This document shows, one piece after another, positions 18,483 through 27,006 of a DNA stretch of 64,000 nt (positions are counted from its first letter, which is position 1; the number at the start of each line of letters is the position of its first letter). The position numbers and the translations under genes were made by a program. Source of the stretch: Gp6-AA40 sp963772955 (GTDB lineage Bacteria > Acidobacteriota > Vicinamibacteria > Vicinamibacterales > UBA2999); NCBI GenBank assembly GCA_963772955.1, contig CAVYZF010000018.1:3828-67827 (forward strand). The letters run 5' to 3'. The notes under the pieces were generated by a model, which saw nothing but the letters and a program-made list of their open reading frames with translations, did no database searches and was not told the DNA's origin.

Positions 18483-19367
18483 TCACTTGGTGACGGTGAC
18501 TTTGAGCAGCGCATTCGTCCAGCAGCAGACTTCGCCGGCGCCGCCCTCGCCTGAGAAATCGTTGACGAGCAGGTGCAGGACATAGTCGCCGGGTTCACTG
18601 AATCGCGCCGTCGCCGTCGCCTTGCCGCGGAACTCGACGTTCACGCCGCCTCCGGCGATGGACTGCACGGGTGGGCTCACCGCGTCGAACGACACGGCAC
18701 CGGGGCCGCGGTACTTCGACCACGTGAGCCGCACCGGCGGCGGCAGCTTGCGCGGGATCGCCATCGTGCCGCTCGCGTACCTGGCGTCATCGGTGACCCA
18801 CACGGGCAACGCAAGCGGGGAGGGCAGTGACGTTGATCGGGACGGTGCGGTCTCCAAGCGCGCGACCGGCCCTTGGATCGAGGGGCCGTTCTCTTCGAGC
18901 CTGACCAGCGGAGGCGTGTTCTTGACGGCGACGTCCGAGAAAGGCGTCACCGTGTAGTCGGGGTGCAGTCGCAGCGGAATCGTGGTCGTCTGACCGTTGA
19001 CGGCGATCGTCCAGGTGAACCGCTGATCGGCGTTCGTAAACTCCTTCGGGACCGGGATGATGAAGACGCCCCACTGGCGGCCAGGAAGAAAATGCGTGGG
19101 CTGCCCCATGTCCGGACCGCCCGGTTCGATTCGATTGCTGGGCCCGATCGGTACGTCGAGCTCCTGCGCGGTGTTCCGATTCAGATAGCCGATGAGAAAG
19201 AGTCGGCCGTCTCCGGGGGTGTCGAACCACCCCTCGAACGCGCCCGTGATGCCGGTGCCGAACTGCCGCTGCGGTTCGCTTGGAAGCTGCTGCGCCGAGA
19301 GCACGCCAGCTGCCAGCAGCACGGCCATGCCGCAGCGCGCGACGACACGACCGGGATGCTGCGACAT
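18483..19367 (-). CDS. Exported hypothetical protein
   Basis: A 294-residue secreted protein with a signal peptide (MSQHPGRVVARCGMAVLLAA, cleavage near VLSAQ). The mature region begins QFGTGITGAFEGWFDTPGDG and carries LFLIGYLNRNTAQELDVPIG, HFLPGRQWGVFIIPVPKEFT and DQRFTWTIAVNGQTTTIPLR, an Ig-like beta-sandwich style. It ends FSEPGDYVLHLLVNDFSGEG with GEVCCWTNALLKVTVTK, a possible Cys-Cys site. It is 8 bases downstream of the cytochrome gene on the same strand, and both are probably co-transcribed. A role beside the cytochrome/monooxygenase is plausible but unproven. Confidence 0.72.
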   Translation of the reverse strand: MSQHPGRVVARCGMAVLLAAGVLSAQQLPSEPQRQFGTGITGAFEGWFDTPGDGRLFLIGYLNRNTAQELDVPIGPSNRIEPGGPDMGQPTHFLPGRQWGVFIIPVPKEFTNADQRFTWTIAVNGQTTTIPLRLHPDYTVTPFSDVAVKNTPPLVRLEENGPSIQGPVARLETAPSRSTSLPSPLALPVWVTDDARYASGTMAIPRKLPPPVRLTWSKYRGPGAVSFDAVSPPVQSIAGGGVNVEFRGKATATARFSEPGDYVLHLLVNDFSGEGGAGEVCCWTNALLKVTVTK

Positions 19368-19374
19368 CGCCGCG

Positions 19375-20775
19375 TCAGGGGGCGGAGGATCTCTGGCTGG
19401 CCCTGGCCGCGCGCTCCGCCAGGAGCGCATTGTATTCGTTGTCGTCGAGGTACACGACGTTCATCCACGCGTGCGCCATCTCGTCAACCGTCCGATCGCC
19501 GTAGCCCACCCACTGATCCGGATCGGGATTGAACTTGTTGGCTTTCGTGTTGTCGTACCACGCGCTCACGTGAATGATGGTGCCCTTTGGAAACACCGGC
19601 GCCGCATCGTCGTCGTAGATGTAGTTCGTCATCCAGTTGAAATTGAAGTTGCCAACGTAGCTGACGATCTGGTTCGTACCGTTCGGGAGAATCGCCTCGA
19701 CCTGCATCGCCTTACCGCGCAGATGAAAGTGCGGCTGGAAGTTGGTGATGAGCGTGTTCTCCTTGAGCACCGTGAATCCCTCGGTCTGCGCGATCGAGTT
19801 CGGCGGGATGTCGAGGAACTCACGCTTCCTGAGGCCGGTGAAGCCAATGAGGTAACTGCGCTTCTTCGGCTCCTGCCCCTTGGGATACAGCCAGATGCCG
19901 ATCTCGGATCCGGCCGTGATCTCCTCGCCGACGGCGTGCAGATGCTGATCCCACGAGATCTTCTCGCCCGGCAGCAGCAGCTTGCCCGTGCCTTCGCGGA
20001 AAAGATCGTAGCCCTTGCCGATCGCCCACTCCATCAACTGCGGCCGCCGGTTGACGAGGTCGTCGATCGCGATGCGATCGGTGCCGACGCCGAAGCCGTT
20101 GGCGGTGCCCGTGCTCACGGCCTCAGGATCGTTGTTGAGGACGAGATACGCGATCGAGTGGTGAACGATCCGACGGCCTTTGAGAGTGGTGGGCCGGATC
20201 TCCACCATCTTCGCCCAGCGCGGCTCGGTGAGCGGCATGTCGCTCGTCGGGCGGTACCAGACATCCTGGTGCTGTGCCGGCATCGTGTATTCGGATGATC
20301 GGATCACCAGGTCGGGGGGACCGAAGCCGTCTCGCACCCCCTGCCACTCGTTGTCCGTGACGAGCGCCTTGGGCGGCGGCAGATCTTTCGGATCGCCCTG
20401 CAGCGCGCCCGAGTCCACCCAGCGCACGATCGTGTCGATCTGTTCCTGGGTCAGCGACATGTCGTTCTTGAACTTGTGCACGCCGACGCTCGGATCGATG
20501 TGCCACGGGGGCATCTGACGCGTGCTCACGCGCTGCCTGATCGCCCGCGCCCACGGACGAACGTCCTCGAACGTGATGAGCGACATTGGCGCGATGGAAT
20601 TCGGCTGATGGCACTCCTGGCACTTCTGCTGGAAGATCGGAGCGACGTCCTTGGAGAAGGTCACCTGGCGCGCAGCCGTTTCGGCCGCCCAGGCTCCGCT
20701 CGCCGTGAGTGCGAGTGCGGTGATGGCGATGCCAGTGAGTGCGAGACCGAACCCAGGGAACCGATAGGCAGTCAT
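19375..20775 (-). CDS. Cytochrome c / copper-monooxygenase-like fusion protein
   Basis: A 466-residue exported protein. After a signal peptide (to about residue 31) comes a single haem c site CQECH at 52-56 in QQKCQECHQPNSIAPMSL. The C-terminal two thirds contain His motifs VHHSIAYLVLNN, WDQHLHAVGEEI and FQPHFHLRGKAMQVEA, resembling type II copper ascorbate-dependent monooxygenase-like domains that acidobacteria often fuse to a cytochrome. Length and motif order are intact. The ATG with downstream MTAYRFPGFGLALTGIA was chosen over longer readings that begin before a signal peptide. Electron transfer from the haem to the copper site is inferred. Confidence 0.82.
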   Translation of the reverse strand: MTAYRFPGFGLALTGIAITALALTASGAWAAETAARQVTFSKDVAPIFQQKCQECHQPNSIAPMSLITFEDVRPWARAIRQRVSTRQMPPWHIDPSVGVHKFKNDMSLTQEQIDTIVRWVDSGALQGDPKDLPPPKALVTDNEWQGVRDGFGPPDLVIRSSEYTMPAQHQDVWYRPTSDMPLTEPRWAKMVEIRPTTLKGRRIVHHSIAYLVLNNDPEAVSTGTANGFGVGTDRIAIDDLVNRRPQLMEWAIGKGYDLFREGTGKLLLPGEKISWDQHLHAVGEEITAGSEIGIWLYPKGQEPKKRSYLIGFTGLRKREFLDIPPNSIAQTEGFTVLKENTLITNFQPHFHLRGKAMQVEAILPNGTNQIVSYVGNFNFNWMTNYIYDDDAAPVFPKGTIIHVSAWYDNTKANKFNPDPDQWVGYGDRTVDEMAHAWMNVVYLDDNEYNALLAERAARASQRSSAP

Positions 20776-21199
20776 GAGCGCCTCCATGCCCTGTCGTGGC
20801 CCGATGTCCGACGGATGTGGTGGTCGAAAAGTATAGCTCGTTTGGTGGAATTCGAGGAGTTCGTACAAAGCCCAGAGCCCGAAGCCTGGAGCTTTCTCTA
20901 CCTGTTTTGGTCAGGGGCCGCCAGGCGATCGCCCTGGGTCGACCGTGAGTGGCGGATCGCCCTGCGGAACAAGGGGCTCGACGGAATCGACCCGGTCCCT
21001 GGTAGAGACACGTATTGAGCACGCGCTCATGCGACCATGACGCGTGCCCGGCCCGCTGTGCGAGGGAGACCACGCGATGGCGAACACTCTGAGCGGAGCC
21101 GCGCGGAGGAGCGGGCATCCCAAGAAAAGGGAAAGTGACTTGTGGATTGCGGCATCAGCCGAAGACCGGCCGGAAGTCTCTGATCGCTGTTGCTGCAGC
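20776..21199. other. Intergenic stretch, no gene recognised
   Basis: About 420 bases between the start of the cytochrome gene and the stop of vapC. Reading frames here are short and lack family motifs. Neither a convincing promoter nor a rho-independent terminator (stem plus T-run) is visible. It must contain the promoter of the cytochrome/secreted-protein pair. Confidence 0.4.
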
Positions 21200-21628
21200 C
21201 TACGAGAGATCGGTGAGCGTGAGTCCCTCGGCACGCGCCGCGTTGTTAAGACGTTCGTCGAACGCGGCAAACGAAATGCGTTCGCCGGTTTCGCGCTGCA
21301 GATATAGACAGCTCGCGAGTTGGACCGTATCTCCAGAGCGCAGCGGATGCCTGAGGAGCAATGCCTGGGCGTCAGTCGATAGTTGTGCAGTCAGTTCCAC
21401 GAGAATGTAGGCGGCAAGATCGGTGTTGAGTGTTCTGACGGCGCGATCACGTTCAGCTGTCGTTAAGGCGCCTTCGCGCTCGCGGCGCGCGAGAGCCGAC
21501 GTGATCTCAATCGCCGACAAGCGACTCGTGGCTATGCGACCTGTCCTCAGCTGCCGACGGACGCTCGCGCTGCCTGGTTCGTGGACGTAGCGCTTGGCCA
21601 GTGCGCTGGCGTCGAAGTATTGAATCAG
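21200..21628 (-). CDS. vapC: VapC-type PIN-domain ribonuclease toxin
   Basis: A 142-residue PIN nuclease, expected to cleave RNA and arrest growth when free of its antitoxin. All four acidic residues of the active site are visible: Asp6 in QYFDASALAKRY, Glu41 in RLSAIEITSALARR, Asp100 in RSGDTVQLASC and Asp124 in FAAFDERLNNA. The reading frame from FDAS to the stop is unbroken. No ATG, GTG or TTG lies between the last in-frame upstream stop and FDAS; the only sensible start is a CTG whose last two bases begin the TGA of the antitoxin gene (CTGA, in place of the usual ATGA). An AGGAT lies upstream. Either a rare CTG start or a single-base error at 21628. Confidence 0.88.
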   Translation of the reverse strand: MIQYFDASALAKRYVHEPGSASVRRQLRTGRIATSRLSAIEITSALARREREGALTTAERDRAVRTLNTDLAAYILVELTAQLSTDAQALLLRHPLRSGDTVQLASCLYLQRETGERISFAAFDERLNNAARAEGLTLTDLS

Positions 21629-21912
21629 AGTCGATCCTCTCGATCCTTCCGGACCGCATCAGATACGGAGGCTCCACGATTCCGGATAGGTCTGAACGTG
21701 GAGAGCGCGTCAACCGTCGGCAGTGTCACCGCGCCAGTTGTCGACAACTTGAGCAGTGTGGAAGGCAAGGAATCGTCCGTCGGCAGCGGGCGCAACTCCG
21801 CCACCGGTTGCCCACGGTCGGTAACGACGAGGGTACGCCCCGCCCGCACGCGCTGAAGGTAGGTCCCGAGCCGAGTCTTGAGTTCGCGCGCTCCGACCGT
21901 GTTTCGAGCCAT
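21625..21912 (-). CDS. vapB: Phd/YefM-family antitoxin
   Basis: A 95-residue antitoxin. The N-terminal DNA-binding domain is MARNTVGARELKTRLGTYLQ, then VRAGRTLVVTDRGQPVAELR, the classic Phd/YefM strand-helix-strand. The C-terminal LSTFRPIRNRGASVSDAVRK would wrap the toxin. It precedes and overlaps the PIN-toxin gene, the standard order. Binding to the palindrome just upstream of its own start would give autoregulation. Type II toxin-antitoxin pairs like this stabilise chromosomal regions or respond to stress; no mobile element is seen next to it. Confidence 0.92.
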   Translation of the reverse strand: MARNTVGARELKTRLGTYLQRVRAGRTLVVTDRGQPVAELRPLPTDDSLPSTLLKLSTTGAVTLPTVDALSTFRPIRNRGASVSDAVRKDREDRL

Positions 21913-21920
21913 GTAGTCAT

Positions 21921-21930
21921 TGTGACCACA
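21921..21930. promoter_or_regulatory. Candidate operator of the toxin-antitoxin operon
   Basis: TGTGACCACA, an inverted repeat (TGTG-AC-CACA) 8 bases upstream of the antitoxin ATG, with partly symmetric flanks. Phd/YefM antitoxins bind short palindromes at this place. The assignment rests on position and symmetry only. Confidence 0.45.
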
Positions 21931-22213
21931 TTGCGCGCGCGCGTCAATCGGTACGTGCGCGGGTTGATCACCCAGGCGCTCGAGGAAGCGGGTGCGAACC
22001 GGACTCCGACCTGCCGCGCTCGCCGGAATTGTGTGGACCCGAGATCACGCCTCCCGGATCTATCCGGGGCCGGCGATGACCGCGTCGGGGATCATTCCAG
22101 CGACCGACCTGCCGTCGTCCAGTGTGCTGATGATTGGAGCGCCGACCGACAACTGAGATCCGCAACCCAACTACGGCGGGCAACGCTCGCGACTACTTGT
22201 TAGTATCGATCCC
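21931..22213. other. Divergent intergenic region between vapB and the membrane protein
   Basis: About 280 bases separate two divergent genes, so promoters of both must lie here. Only short unrelated reading frames occur. No hairpin, repeat or RNA gene stands out. Confidence 0.4.
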
Positions 22214-23929
22214 GTGATCAGCGATCCAGCGGTCATGAGCACCGCCGTGCCCTCATCTGACGTATCGCCATCTCCCTCACGTCCAGCGGCCAGCCTCCGT
22301 CGTGTGGCGATCGCGGCCGTCGCCCTCGCGGCGTTCTTCGTCTTCCGTCTTCTGTACGGGCTGTCGCGCGAGTTCTTCTTCGAGGACCCCACGCAGATCT
22401 TCTTGATGGGCCTGCGCTGGTACGCGACCGGCGACTGGCCGTACTTCGGCCCGGACGTCACGTGGACGGAGAGCGAGATTCCCGGCGCCCTGCAACCGCT
22501 CCTCGTGGGCCTCCCGCTCGCAATCGCTCCGGTGCCGGAAGCGCCGTACGTGTTCTTGAATCTCGTGTCCCTCGCGGGGCTCGCCCTCTTCGCCTGGTAC
22601 ATTACGGCCCGCCTGCCCCAGTTGCCCAGGTGGCTGGTGTGGGGGTGGCTCATGACCCTGCCGTGGACCCTCGAGTTCTCCACGCACATCCTCAACCCGT
22701 CGTACCTGCTCGCCCCGGTTCTGGTCTTCTTCATCGGATTCTTCGAGGTGCTGCCGACCTTCCGCCTCGGGAAGGTGCCGGTGCCGATGGCGTTCCTGAT
22801 GATGGGAGCCGCCCTTGGCTGGGTGATGCAAATCCACCTCTCGTGGCCGCTGCTCCTCCCCTACGTTGCCCTCGCCTGGGTCTCGGGCTTCGCGCGCGGC
22901 GCGCGCTCGGTCGCGCTGAACACGGTGGCGGCCGTCGCCGGGCTGCTGCTGTTCGGATCGCTCCTGCTGCCGACTCTCGTTGTCTACGGCATTGGCGGTG
23001 GCTCCGGCGGCACACTGCGCAACCTGCGGCCGCACTGGGTGAGCCCGTACGAGGTGCTGTCCACGGTGGCTCGCTTGTTCTCGTTCGCGAGCCTCGAGAT
23101 CTGGCGCTTCATCGCGACCGGCGGTGGCGAGCGGACGATGTTCCTGGTCCGCCACATCTGGATGGTGCCGCTGACGATCGTGGTCGCGGCGGCCGGCATC
23201 TGGCAGCCGTTCTGGATGCTGCGGGAGTGGTTCCGCGCGCAGTCGCCGGACGCCGGCTGGCAAACGCTCCGGTGGCTCGTCGCCGGATCGGTCGCGCTCG
23301 TCTACGTGAGCTTCTCGTTCGTGCTCGAGCCGCCCCAGGCGCACTCGTTCTACGTGCTTGCGCCCGTGGCCTTCATGTTCGCGGCGTACTGCTGGACGTT
23401 CGTCGACTCGCCGCGGTGGCGCCGGATCGCCGCCACGATCCTCGCGGCAAATGTCGCGTTTCACATCGGGCAGGCGTGGATTCACGCCCCCCAGAAATCG
23501 ATCTTCCGCAATCGCGAGGTGGTGGCCGCCGCCATTCGCACGAAGCAGCCCCAGTTGTTCGCCCACCGCCGCGCGTTCGCGATCGACGGGGGCCCGTCCT
23601 CCCTGCAGGATTCGACCAGACCGTACCACGCCACGCGGGACGTCCAGCTTTCGAACACCCGCCTGACCATGGGTCCTCGCAGCGTCGCGCTGTGGAGCTT
23701 CACGCTCCGCAACGACAACCCGCGCGTGGCCTTCCGAGACGTCCTGTACCAGACGCGCTACCGCGACGCGAACGGGCAGGTGGTCGTGCAGCAACAAGAC
23801 CGCATCAAGGACATTTTCCAGCCGGGCGCGGTGGCCACGCTGGAGGTGATCGACGGGCTTGTCACCACGCCGTTCGCCTCCGCCACGATCGAGGTGCTGG
23901 CCGCCGAAGCCCTGCTGCCCCTCGAATGA
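22214..23929 (+). CDS. Polytopic membrane protein, GT-C glycosyltransferase-like
   Basis: A protein of about 571 residues with roughly ten membrane helices in the first 430 and a soluble C-terminal domain of about 140. After the first helix (VAIAAVALAAFFVFRLLYGL) a periplasmic loop reads REFFFEDPTQIFLMGLRWYA, with acidic residues placed as in GT-C glycosyltransferases. The C-terminal part (MGPRSVALWSFTLRNDNPRV, YQTRYRDANGQVVVQQQDRI) looks like an Ig-like/DUF domain. A GTG start is used here; an ATG seven codons later is equally possible. Glycosyl transfer to a lipid-linked substrate is a guess from topology. The NeuD-like gene follows convergently. Confidence 0.75.
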   Translation: MISDPAVMSTAVPSSDVSPSPSRPAASLRRVAIAAVALAAFFVFRLLYGLSREFFFEDPTQIFLMGLRWYATGDWPYFGPDVTWTESEIPGALQPLLVGLPLAIAPVPEAPYVFLNLVSLAGLALFAWYITARLPQLPRWLVWGWLMTLPWTLEFSTHILNPSYLLAPVLVFFIGFFEVLPTFRLGKVPVPMAFLMMGAALGWVMQIHLSWPLLLPYVALAWVSGFARGARSVALNTVAAVAGLLLFGSLLLPTLVVYGIGGGSGGTLRNLRPHWVSPYEVLSTVARLFSFASLEIWRFIATGGGERTMFLVRHIWMVPLTIVVAAAGIWQPFWMLREWFRAQSPDAGWQTLRWLVAGSVALVYVSFSFVLEPPQAHSFYVLAPVAFMFAAYCWTFVDSPRWRRIAATILAANVAFHIGQAWIHAPQKSIFRNREVVAAAIRTKQPQLFAHRRAFAIDGGPSSLQDSTRPYHATRDVQLSNTRLTMGPRSVALWSFTLRNDNPRVAFRDVLYQTRYRDANGQVVVQQQDRIKDIFQPGAVATLEVIDGLVTTPFASATIEVLAAEALLPLE

Positions 23930-23995
23930 TTCACACCGCAAGGGAGGACTGCCGCTGACCGCGCGAAACTCTCTGGCGCGAGGATGCGGATCTAC

Positions 23996-24670
23996 TTACG
24001 GGCGCGTGTGCCGAATGAACTTCGCGGGGGCGCCTACAACGACCGAATTCTCAGGAACGCTCTTGAGGACCACGCTGCCCATGCCGACCAGACAGTAATT
24101 GCCGATCGTGATGTTGCCGTTGATGGCGGAGTTCGTGCCGATGTAGCAGGAATGGCCGATGGTGACCCCACCGGAAATACAGACGCCGCCCGTAATGCAG
24201 GTGTAGTCGCCAATCACATCGTCGTGGCTGATGACCGCGTTGGGAAGCACGATGACGTGCTTCCCCAGCTTGACGTTGGACGTGATCGTGGCGTTCTGAA
24301 ACACCACCACTCCAGGCGCGAGCGTCGCCATCGTCGACACGTTGGCCGTTGGATGGACAATGGTGGCGAATCGATCATCAGGCATGCCGGCCTTGCCGAT
24401 GATCGCCTGCTTCTTCCAGAAGTTGCCCGGGCTGCCGATGCCGTTCACGAACAGGCACTCGGTGTACTTCGACGCTGAGTCCAGCGGTCCGAGCACCTTG
24501 ACGCCGTGCAGATCCCTGCCCCAGTTCGCCTGCGTGTCATCGAGAAAACCGATGCACTCATAGGTCGGAGTGATCCGGTTGAGGTCGTTCAAGGTGTCGA
24601 AGATGTCGATGCAGTTGCCACCGGTGCCGAGAATGACGATCTTCTTCACGACGCACATCATATCCAACAC
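23996..24670 (-). CDS. NeuD/PglD-like sugar O/N-acyltransferase
   Basis: A 224-residue enzyme acetylating a nucleotide-sugar or surface glycan. The N-terminal Rossmann-like part is VKKIVILGTGGNCIDIFDTL and IGFLDDTQANWGRDLHGVKV. The C-terminal part is a left-handed beta-helix of hexapeptide repeats, for example NATITSNVKLGKHVIVLPNA and GVCISGGVTIGHSCYIGTNS, ending GNYCLVGMGSVVLKSVPENS. This two-part order is diagnostic of NeuD/PglD proteins. The catalytic His is probably in VISHDDVIGDY. Neighbours (membrane protein, methyltransferase) fit a surface-glycan locus. The exact ATG among three closely spaced ones is uncertain. Confidence 0.88.
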   Translation of the reverse strand: MLDMMCVVKKIVILGTGGNCIDIFDTLNDLNRITPTYECIGFLDDTQANWGRDLHGVKVLGPLDSASKYTECLFVNGIGSPGNFWKKQAIIGKAGMPDDRFATIVHPTANVSTMATLAPGVVVFQNATITSNVKLGKHVIVLPNAVISHDDVIGDYTCITGGVCISGGVTIGHSCYIGTNSAINGNITIGNYCLVGMGSVVLKSVPENSVVVGAPAKFIRHTRP

Positions 24671-24799
24671 GTATAGCCGCAGACGGACTCGAAACCAGGG
24701 CGCACTTAAGCACTCGTTTCAATTTCCGGGACCCCTTGACACCGAGCGCCGGCGATTGAGGGGCCGTCGATCCGACACAGTCCTTGACTGCACCCCGTT

Positions 24800-25390
24800 G
24801 TGCTTGCCTACTCGTACGGGACGTCCACGATTCCGCTCATCGGACAGACGATTGGGGAAAACCTGCGCGAGACCGCCCGTCGATTTCCGGAGCGCGATGC
24901 GCTGGTCGTACCGTTCCAGGGAGTCCGCCTGACCTATGCCGATTTCGATTCCACGGTCGACAGGCTCGCGCTGAGTCTCCTCAGCGCCGGCATCGCCATA
25001 GGGAATCGGGGCAGCGCCTGGAGTCCGAACAACGCTGAATGGGTGGTCATCCACGGCACGTTCGATCGCACGGCGTCGATCGCCACGTAATCGCTTGTCT
25101 TGTAGCTGATCGCCGCGAAGGAGCAGCCGGTACTCCGACTGCGAGATGACGATGAACACGTCCAACTGTGTGGTCGTCGACGCCGGTTTGAGTGGATCCC
25201 TCCGCACCGGCATCATGGCGGGCTCTGCACCCGCGGCCACGCGGTGATGCTCGGCTACTGGCGAGAACCGGAAAAAAACCGCAGAGGCGATCGATGGCGC
25301 AGGTTGGATGCACACGGGCGACCTCGCGAGCCGGCGCGGCAAGGTCAACTACGCCATGGCGGATGTCGCACCAGAGGTCGCTCTAGCAGC
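24800..25390 (+). pseudogene. Acyl-CoA synthetase remnant with large internal deletion
   Basis: The first 95 codons match the start of fatty-acyl-CoA ligases: GTSTIPLIGQTIGENLRETA, then RDALVVPFQGVRLTYADFDS and SAWSPNNAEWVVIHGTF. The frame then stops. At about 25225-25330 the C-terminal A8-region returns: LCTRGHAVMLGYWREPEK and, after a shift in an A-run, TAEAIDGAGWMHTGDLAS. Roughly 300 residues of the adenylation domain between them are missing and replaced by about 115 bases of unrelated sequence. Nothing of the C-terminal lid is left beyond the last piece. Unlike the single-base shifts elsewhere this cannot be a simple consensus error, so it is a true pseudogene. Confidence 0.8.
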
Positions 25391-25443
25391 GTCAGGGCAT
25401 TCGCGCGCCCACACACGTGAACAGAAGGAGACCCCTTACGCTC

Positions 25444-26313
25444 TCACGGCGCTAGGGGCAACTCGGGGGTGACGATCAACCCGTCGGGACGACCGTATAA
25501 CGGATGGTCGAAGGCATGAGCGAGGTACATCATTTCCGACCATTGCTGCGTCGCACACATCGGCGGCAGGAAGTACTTCAACCCGAAGATTGGAGAAATC
25601 TTCCGCTGCGGCTGCGCCTCGTTGAATTCCTTGATCGCCAGCCGCTCTCCACCCCACTCCGAGAACGTGAACCCCATGATGTCGTCGAAGTAGCAGTGCA
25701 CTCGAGGAAGGAGATTCCTCGCATCGGACTGCAGCAACGTGAATGCATCGACCGTTGAGCCGTAGTAGTCGAGATCGAATGAGATGAATGCGACTGGAGA
25801 TGGGTTCGAGCCGAGAAAGGTGCCCACCGTGTCTCGGACCGGGCCCAGATGCAGGCGCGCGCCTGTGAGCCGGCTGCGCAAGGTCTTCTCGTCCATCCGG
25901 TAGTCAGATTCCGCATAGGAATTTGGATGGTCTCTATAGTCGACAGGACTGGGCAGGCCGTGTCCCGTGTCGAAACCATGCACATCGATTTCCACGCCGA
26001 GGCACTGGTGTGTCTTTTCGGCCGCCAGCTCCAGGGCGATGAGCCCATTTCCGCCCGCGACGCCGAATTCGATGACGCTGATGCGGGAAATCCCGAGAGC
26101 CCGAGCCAGATGTGCTCCGTGAAGGACACCCCAGGTGTAGCTGGACCGGAGGATGTGTGGCGCCTCCTTCAAGAAACCGAGAAGCAGTTCGTTCAGCTTC
26201 GCGTACGCAAACGCCGGGTTCGAGTGGTTGCCGCCGACTGGATCGACAGACTCGACCACGCTGCGGACGCGCTTGACACCAACTCCCAACAAATGGGCGA
26301 CGCGTTCGTTCAT
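25444..26313 (-). CDS. Class I SAM-dependent methyltransferase, glycan-locus type
   Basis: A 289-residue protein. Motif I is ISVIEFGVAGGNGLIALELA, followed by CLGVEIDVHGFDTGHGLPSP. The post-II acidic strand is PVAFISFDLDYYGSTVDAFT and CYFDDIMGFTFSEWGGERLA, resembling the class I/TylF-like methyltransferases found in surface-polysaccharide clusters. The chosen ATG is preceded by GAGGGTGGC. It ends in FDHPLYGRPDGLIVTPELPL. The gene is 68 bases downstream of dCTP deaminase; co-transcription is possible. The substrate is not evident. Confidence 0.75.
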   Translation of the reverse strand: MNERVAHLLGVGVKRVRSVVESVDPVGGNHSNPAFAYAKLNELLLGFLKEAPHILRSSYTWGVLHGAHLARALGISRISVIEFGVAGGNGLIALELAAEKTHQCLGVEIDVHGFDTGHGLPSPVDYRDHPNSYAESDYRMDEKTLRSRLTGARLHLGPVRDTVGTFLGSNPSPVAFISFDLDYYGSTVDAFTLLQSDARNLLPRVHCYFDDIMGFTFSEWGGERLAIKEFNEAQPQRKISPIFGLKYFLPPMCATQQWSEMMYLAHAFDHPLYGRPDGLIVTPELPLAP

Positions 26314-26381
26314 GCCACCCTCTCGGGTATGCCGACGACGATGACGAAGAGAGCGACGAGGAACGCTGCGAATCTCACGGC

Positions 26382-26891
26382 CTACAGATTGTCCTGGCTC
26401 GCGAATCGTCCCTGATAGACGGCGCTGCCCTCGCAGCGCTGGAGCACGATCTGGAGAAGCCGCACGCCTGCATGGATGAGCAGCGTCCGGCCGGACACAT
26501 TCGACATCTCGAGCACCTGGCGGCTCGCAACGCCCGGCTGCACGAAACCCGAGGTGACGTGAATCATGAGGCCGAGGCGCGCGAACCGGCTGCGGCCCTC
26601 GAGCCATCCGCCGATGTCGCCGGGAAGCGTGATGCGCTCGCGGGTGATGCCGTGGATGGTCTCGCCGGGTGCCAGCGGATACGGTGTCTCGAGCGAGCGC
26701 ACGTCGGTAATCGTCCGGTAGTCGACGTCGTCGGTCACCGGCACGGGCTCGTGCTCGACGTGCATGACGCGGATCTCGTCGCCGAGATGCAGGTCGATCG
26801 ACGCCGGCCCCACCTGGTCTGCAAAGAACGGCTCGATCACCACTCGCCCCGCCTCGATCTCGCGCCGGATCACGTCGCACGTGAGGATCAT
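26382..26891 (-). CDS. dcd: dCTP deaminase
   Basis: A 169-residue enzyme converting dCTP to dUTP for thymidylate synthesis. It begins MILTCDVIRREIEAGRVVIE with the conserved PASIDLHLGDEIRVM loop. The active-site region is IGGWLEGRSRFARLGLMIHV, then TSGFVQPGVASRQVLEMSNV with the catalytic Glu of the VLE strand. The C-terminal strap RLLQIVLQRCEGSAVYQGRF binds the nucleotide triphosphate. Length is slightly below the Escherichia coli enzyme (193) and typical of the shorter form. The reading is unbroken. Confidence 0.92.
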   Translation of the reverse strand: MILTCDVIRREIEAGRVVIEPFFADQVGPASIDLHLGDEIRVMHVEHEPVPVTDDVDYRTITDVRSLETPYPLAPGETIHGITRERITLPGDIGGWLEGRSRFARLGLMIHVTSGFVQPGVASRQVLEMSNVSGRTLLIHAGVRLLQIVLQRCEGSAVYQGRFASQDNL

Positions 26892-27006
26892 CGTGTCGTG
26901 ATTATAGGTTGGCCGCCGGAGCTCAGCCTCGGTCGCCGATGAGATTGAGCCGGTTTTGGTTCCCTTGACACCTTAGTGGGCGAGAGGACATGAGGTGCCT
27001 GCCGTC

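Noticed and set aside
21200..21912. Toxin-antitoxin pair as part of a larger mobile island
   Set aside because: No integrase, transposase or attachment site is seen around it and neighbouring genes are ordinary.
22277..23941. Minus-strand frame of 554 codons opposite the membrane protein
   Set aside because: High-GC antisense shadow: rich in Arg, Glu and Gln with no fold or motif; the plus-strand frame has coherent membrane helices.
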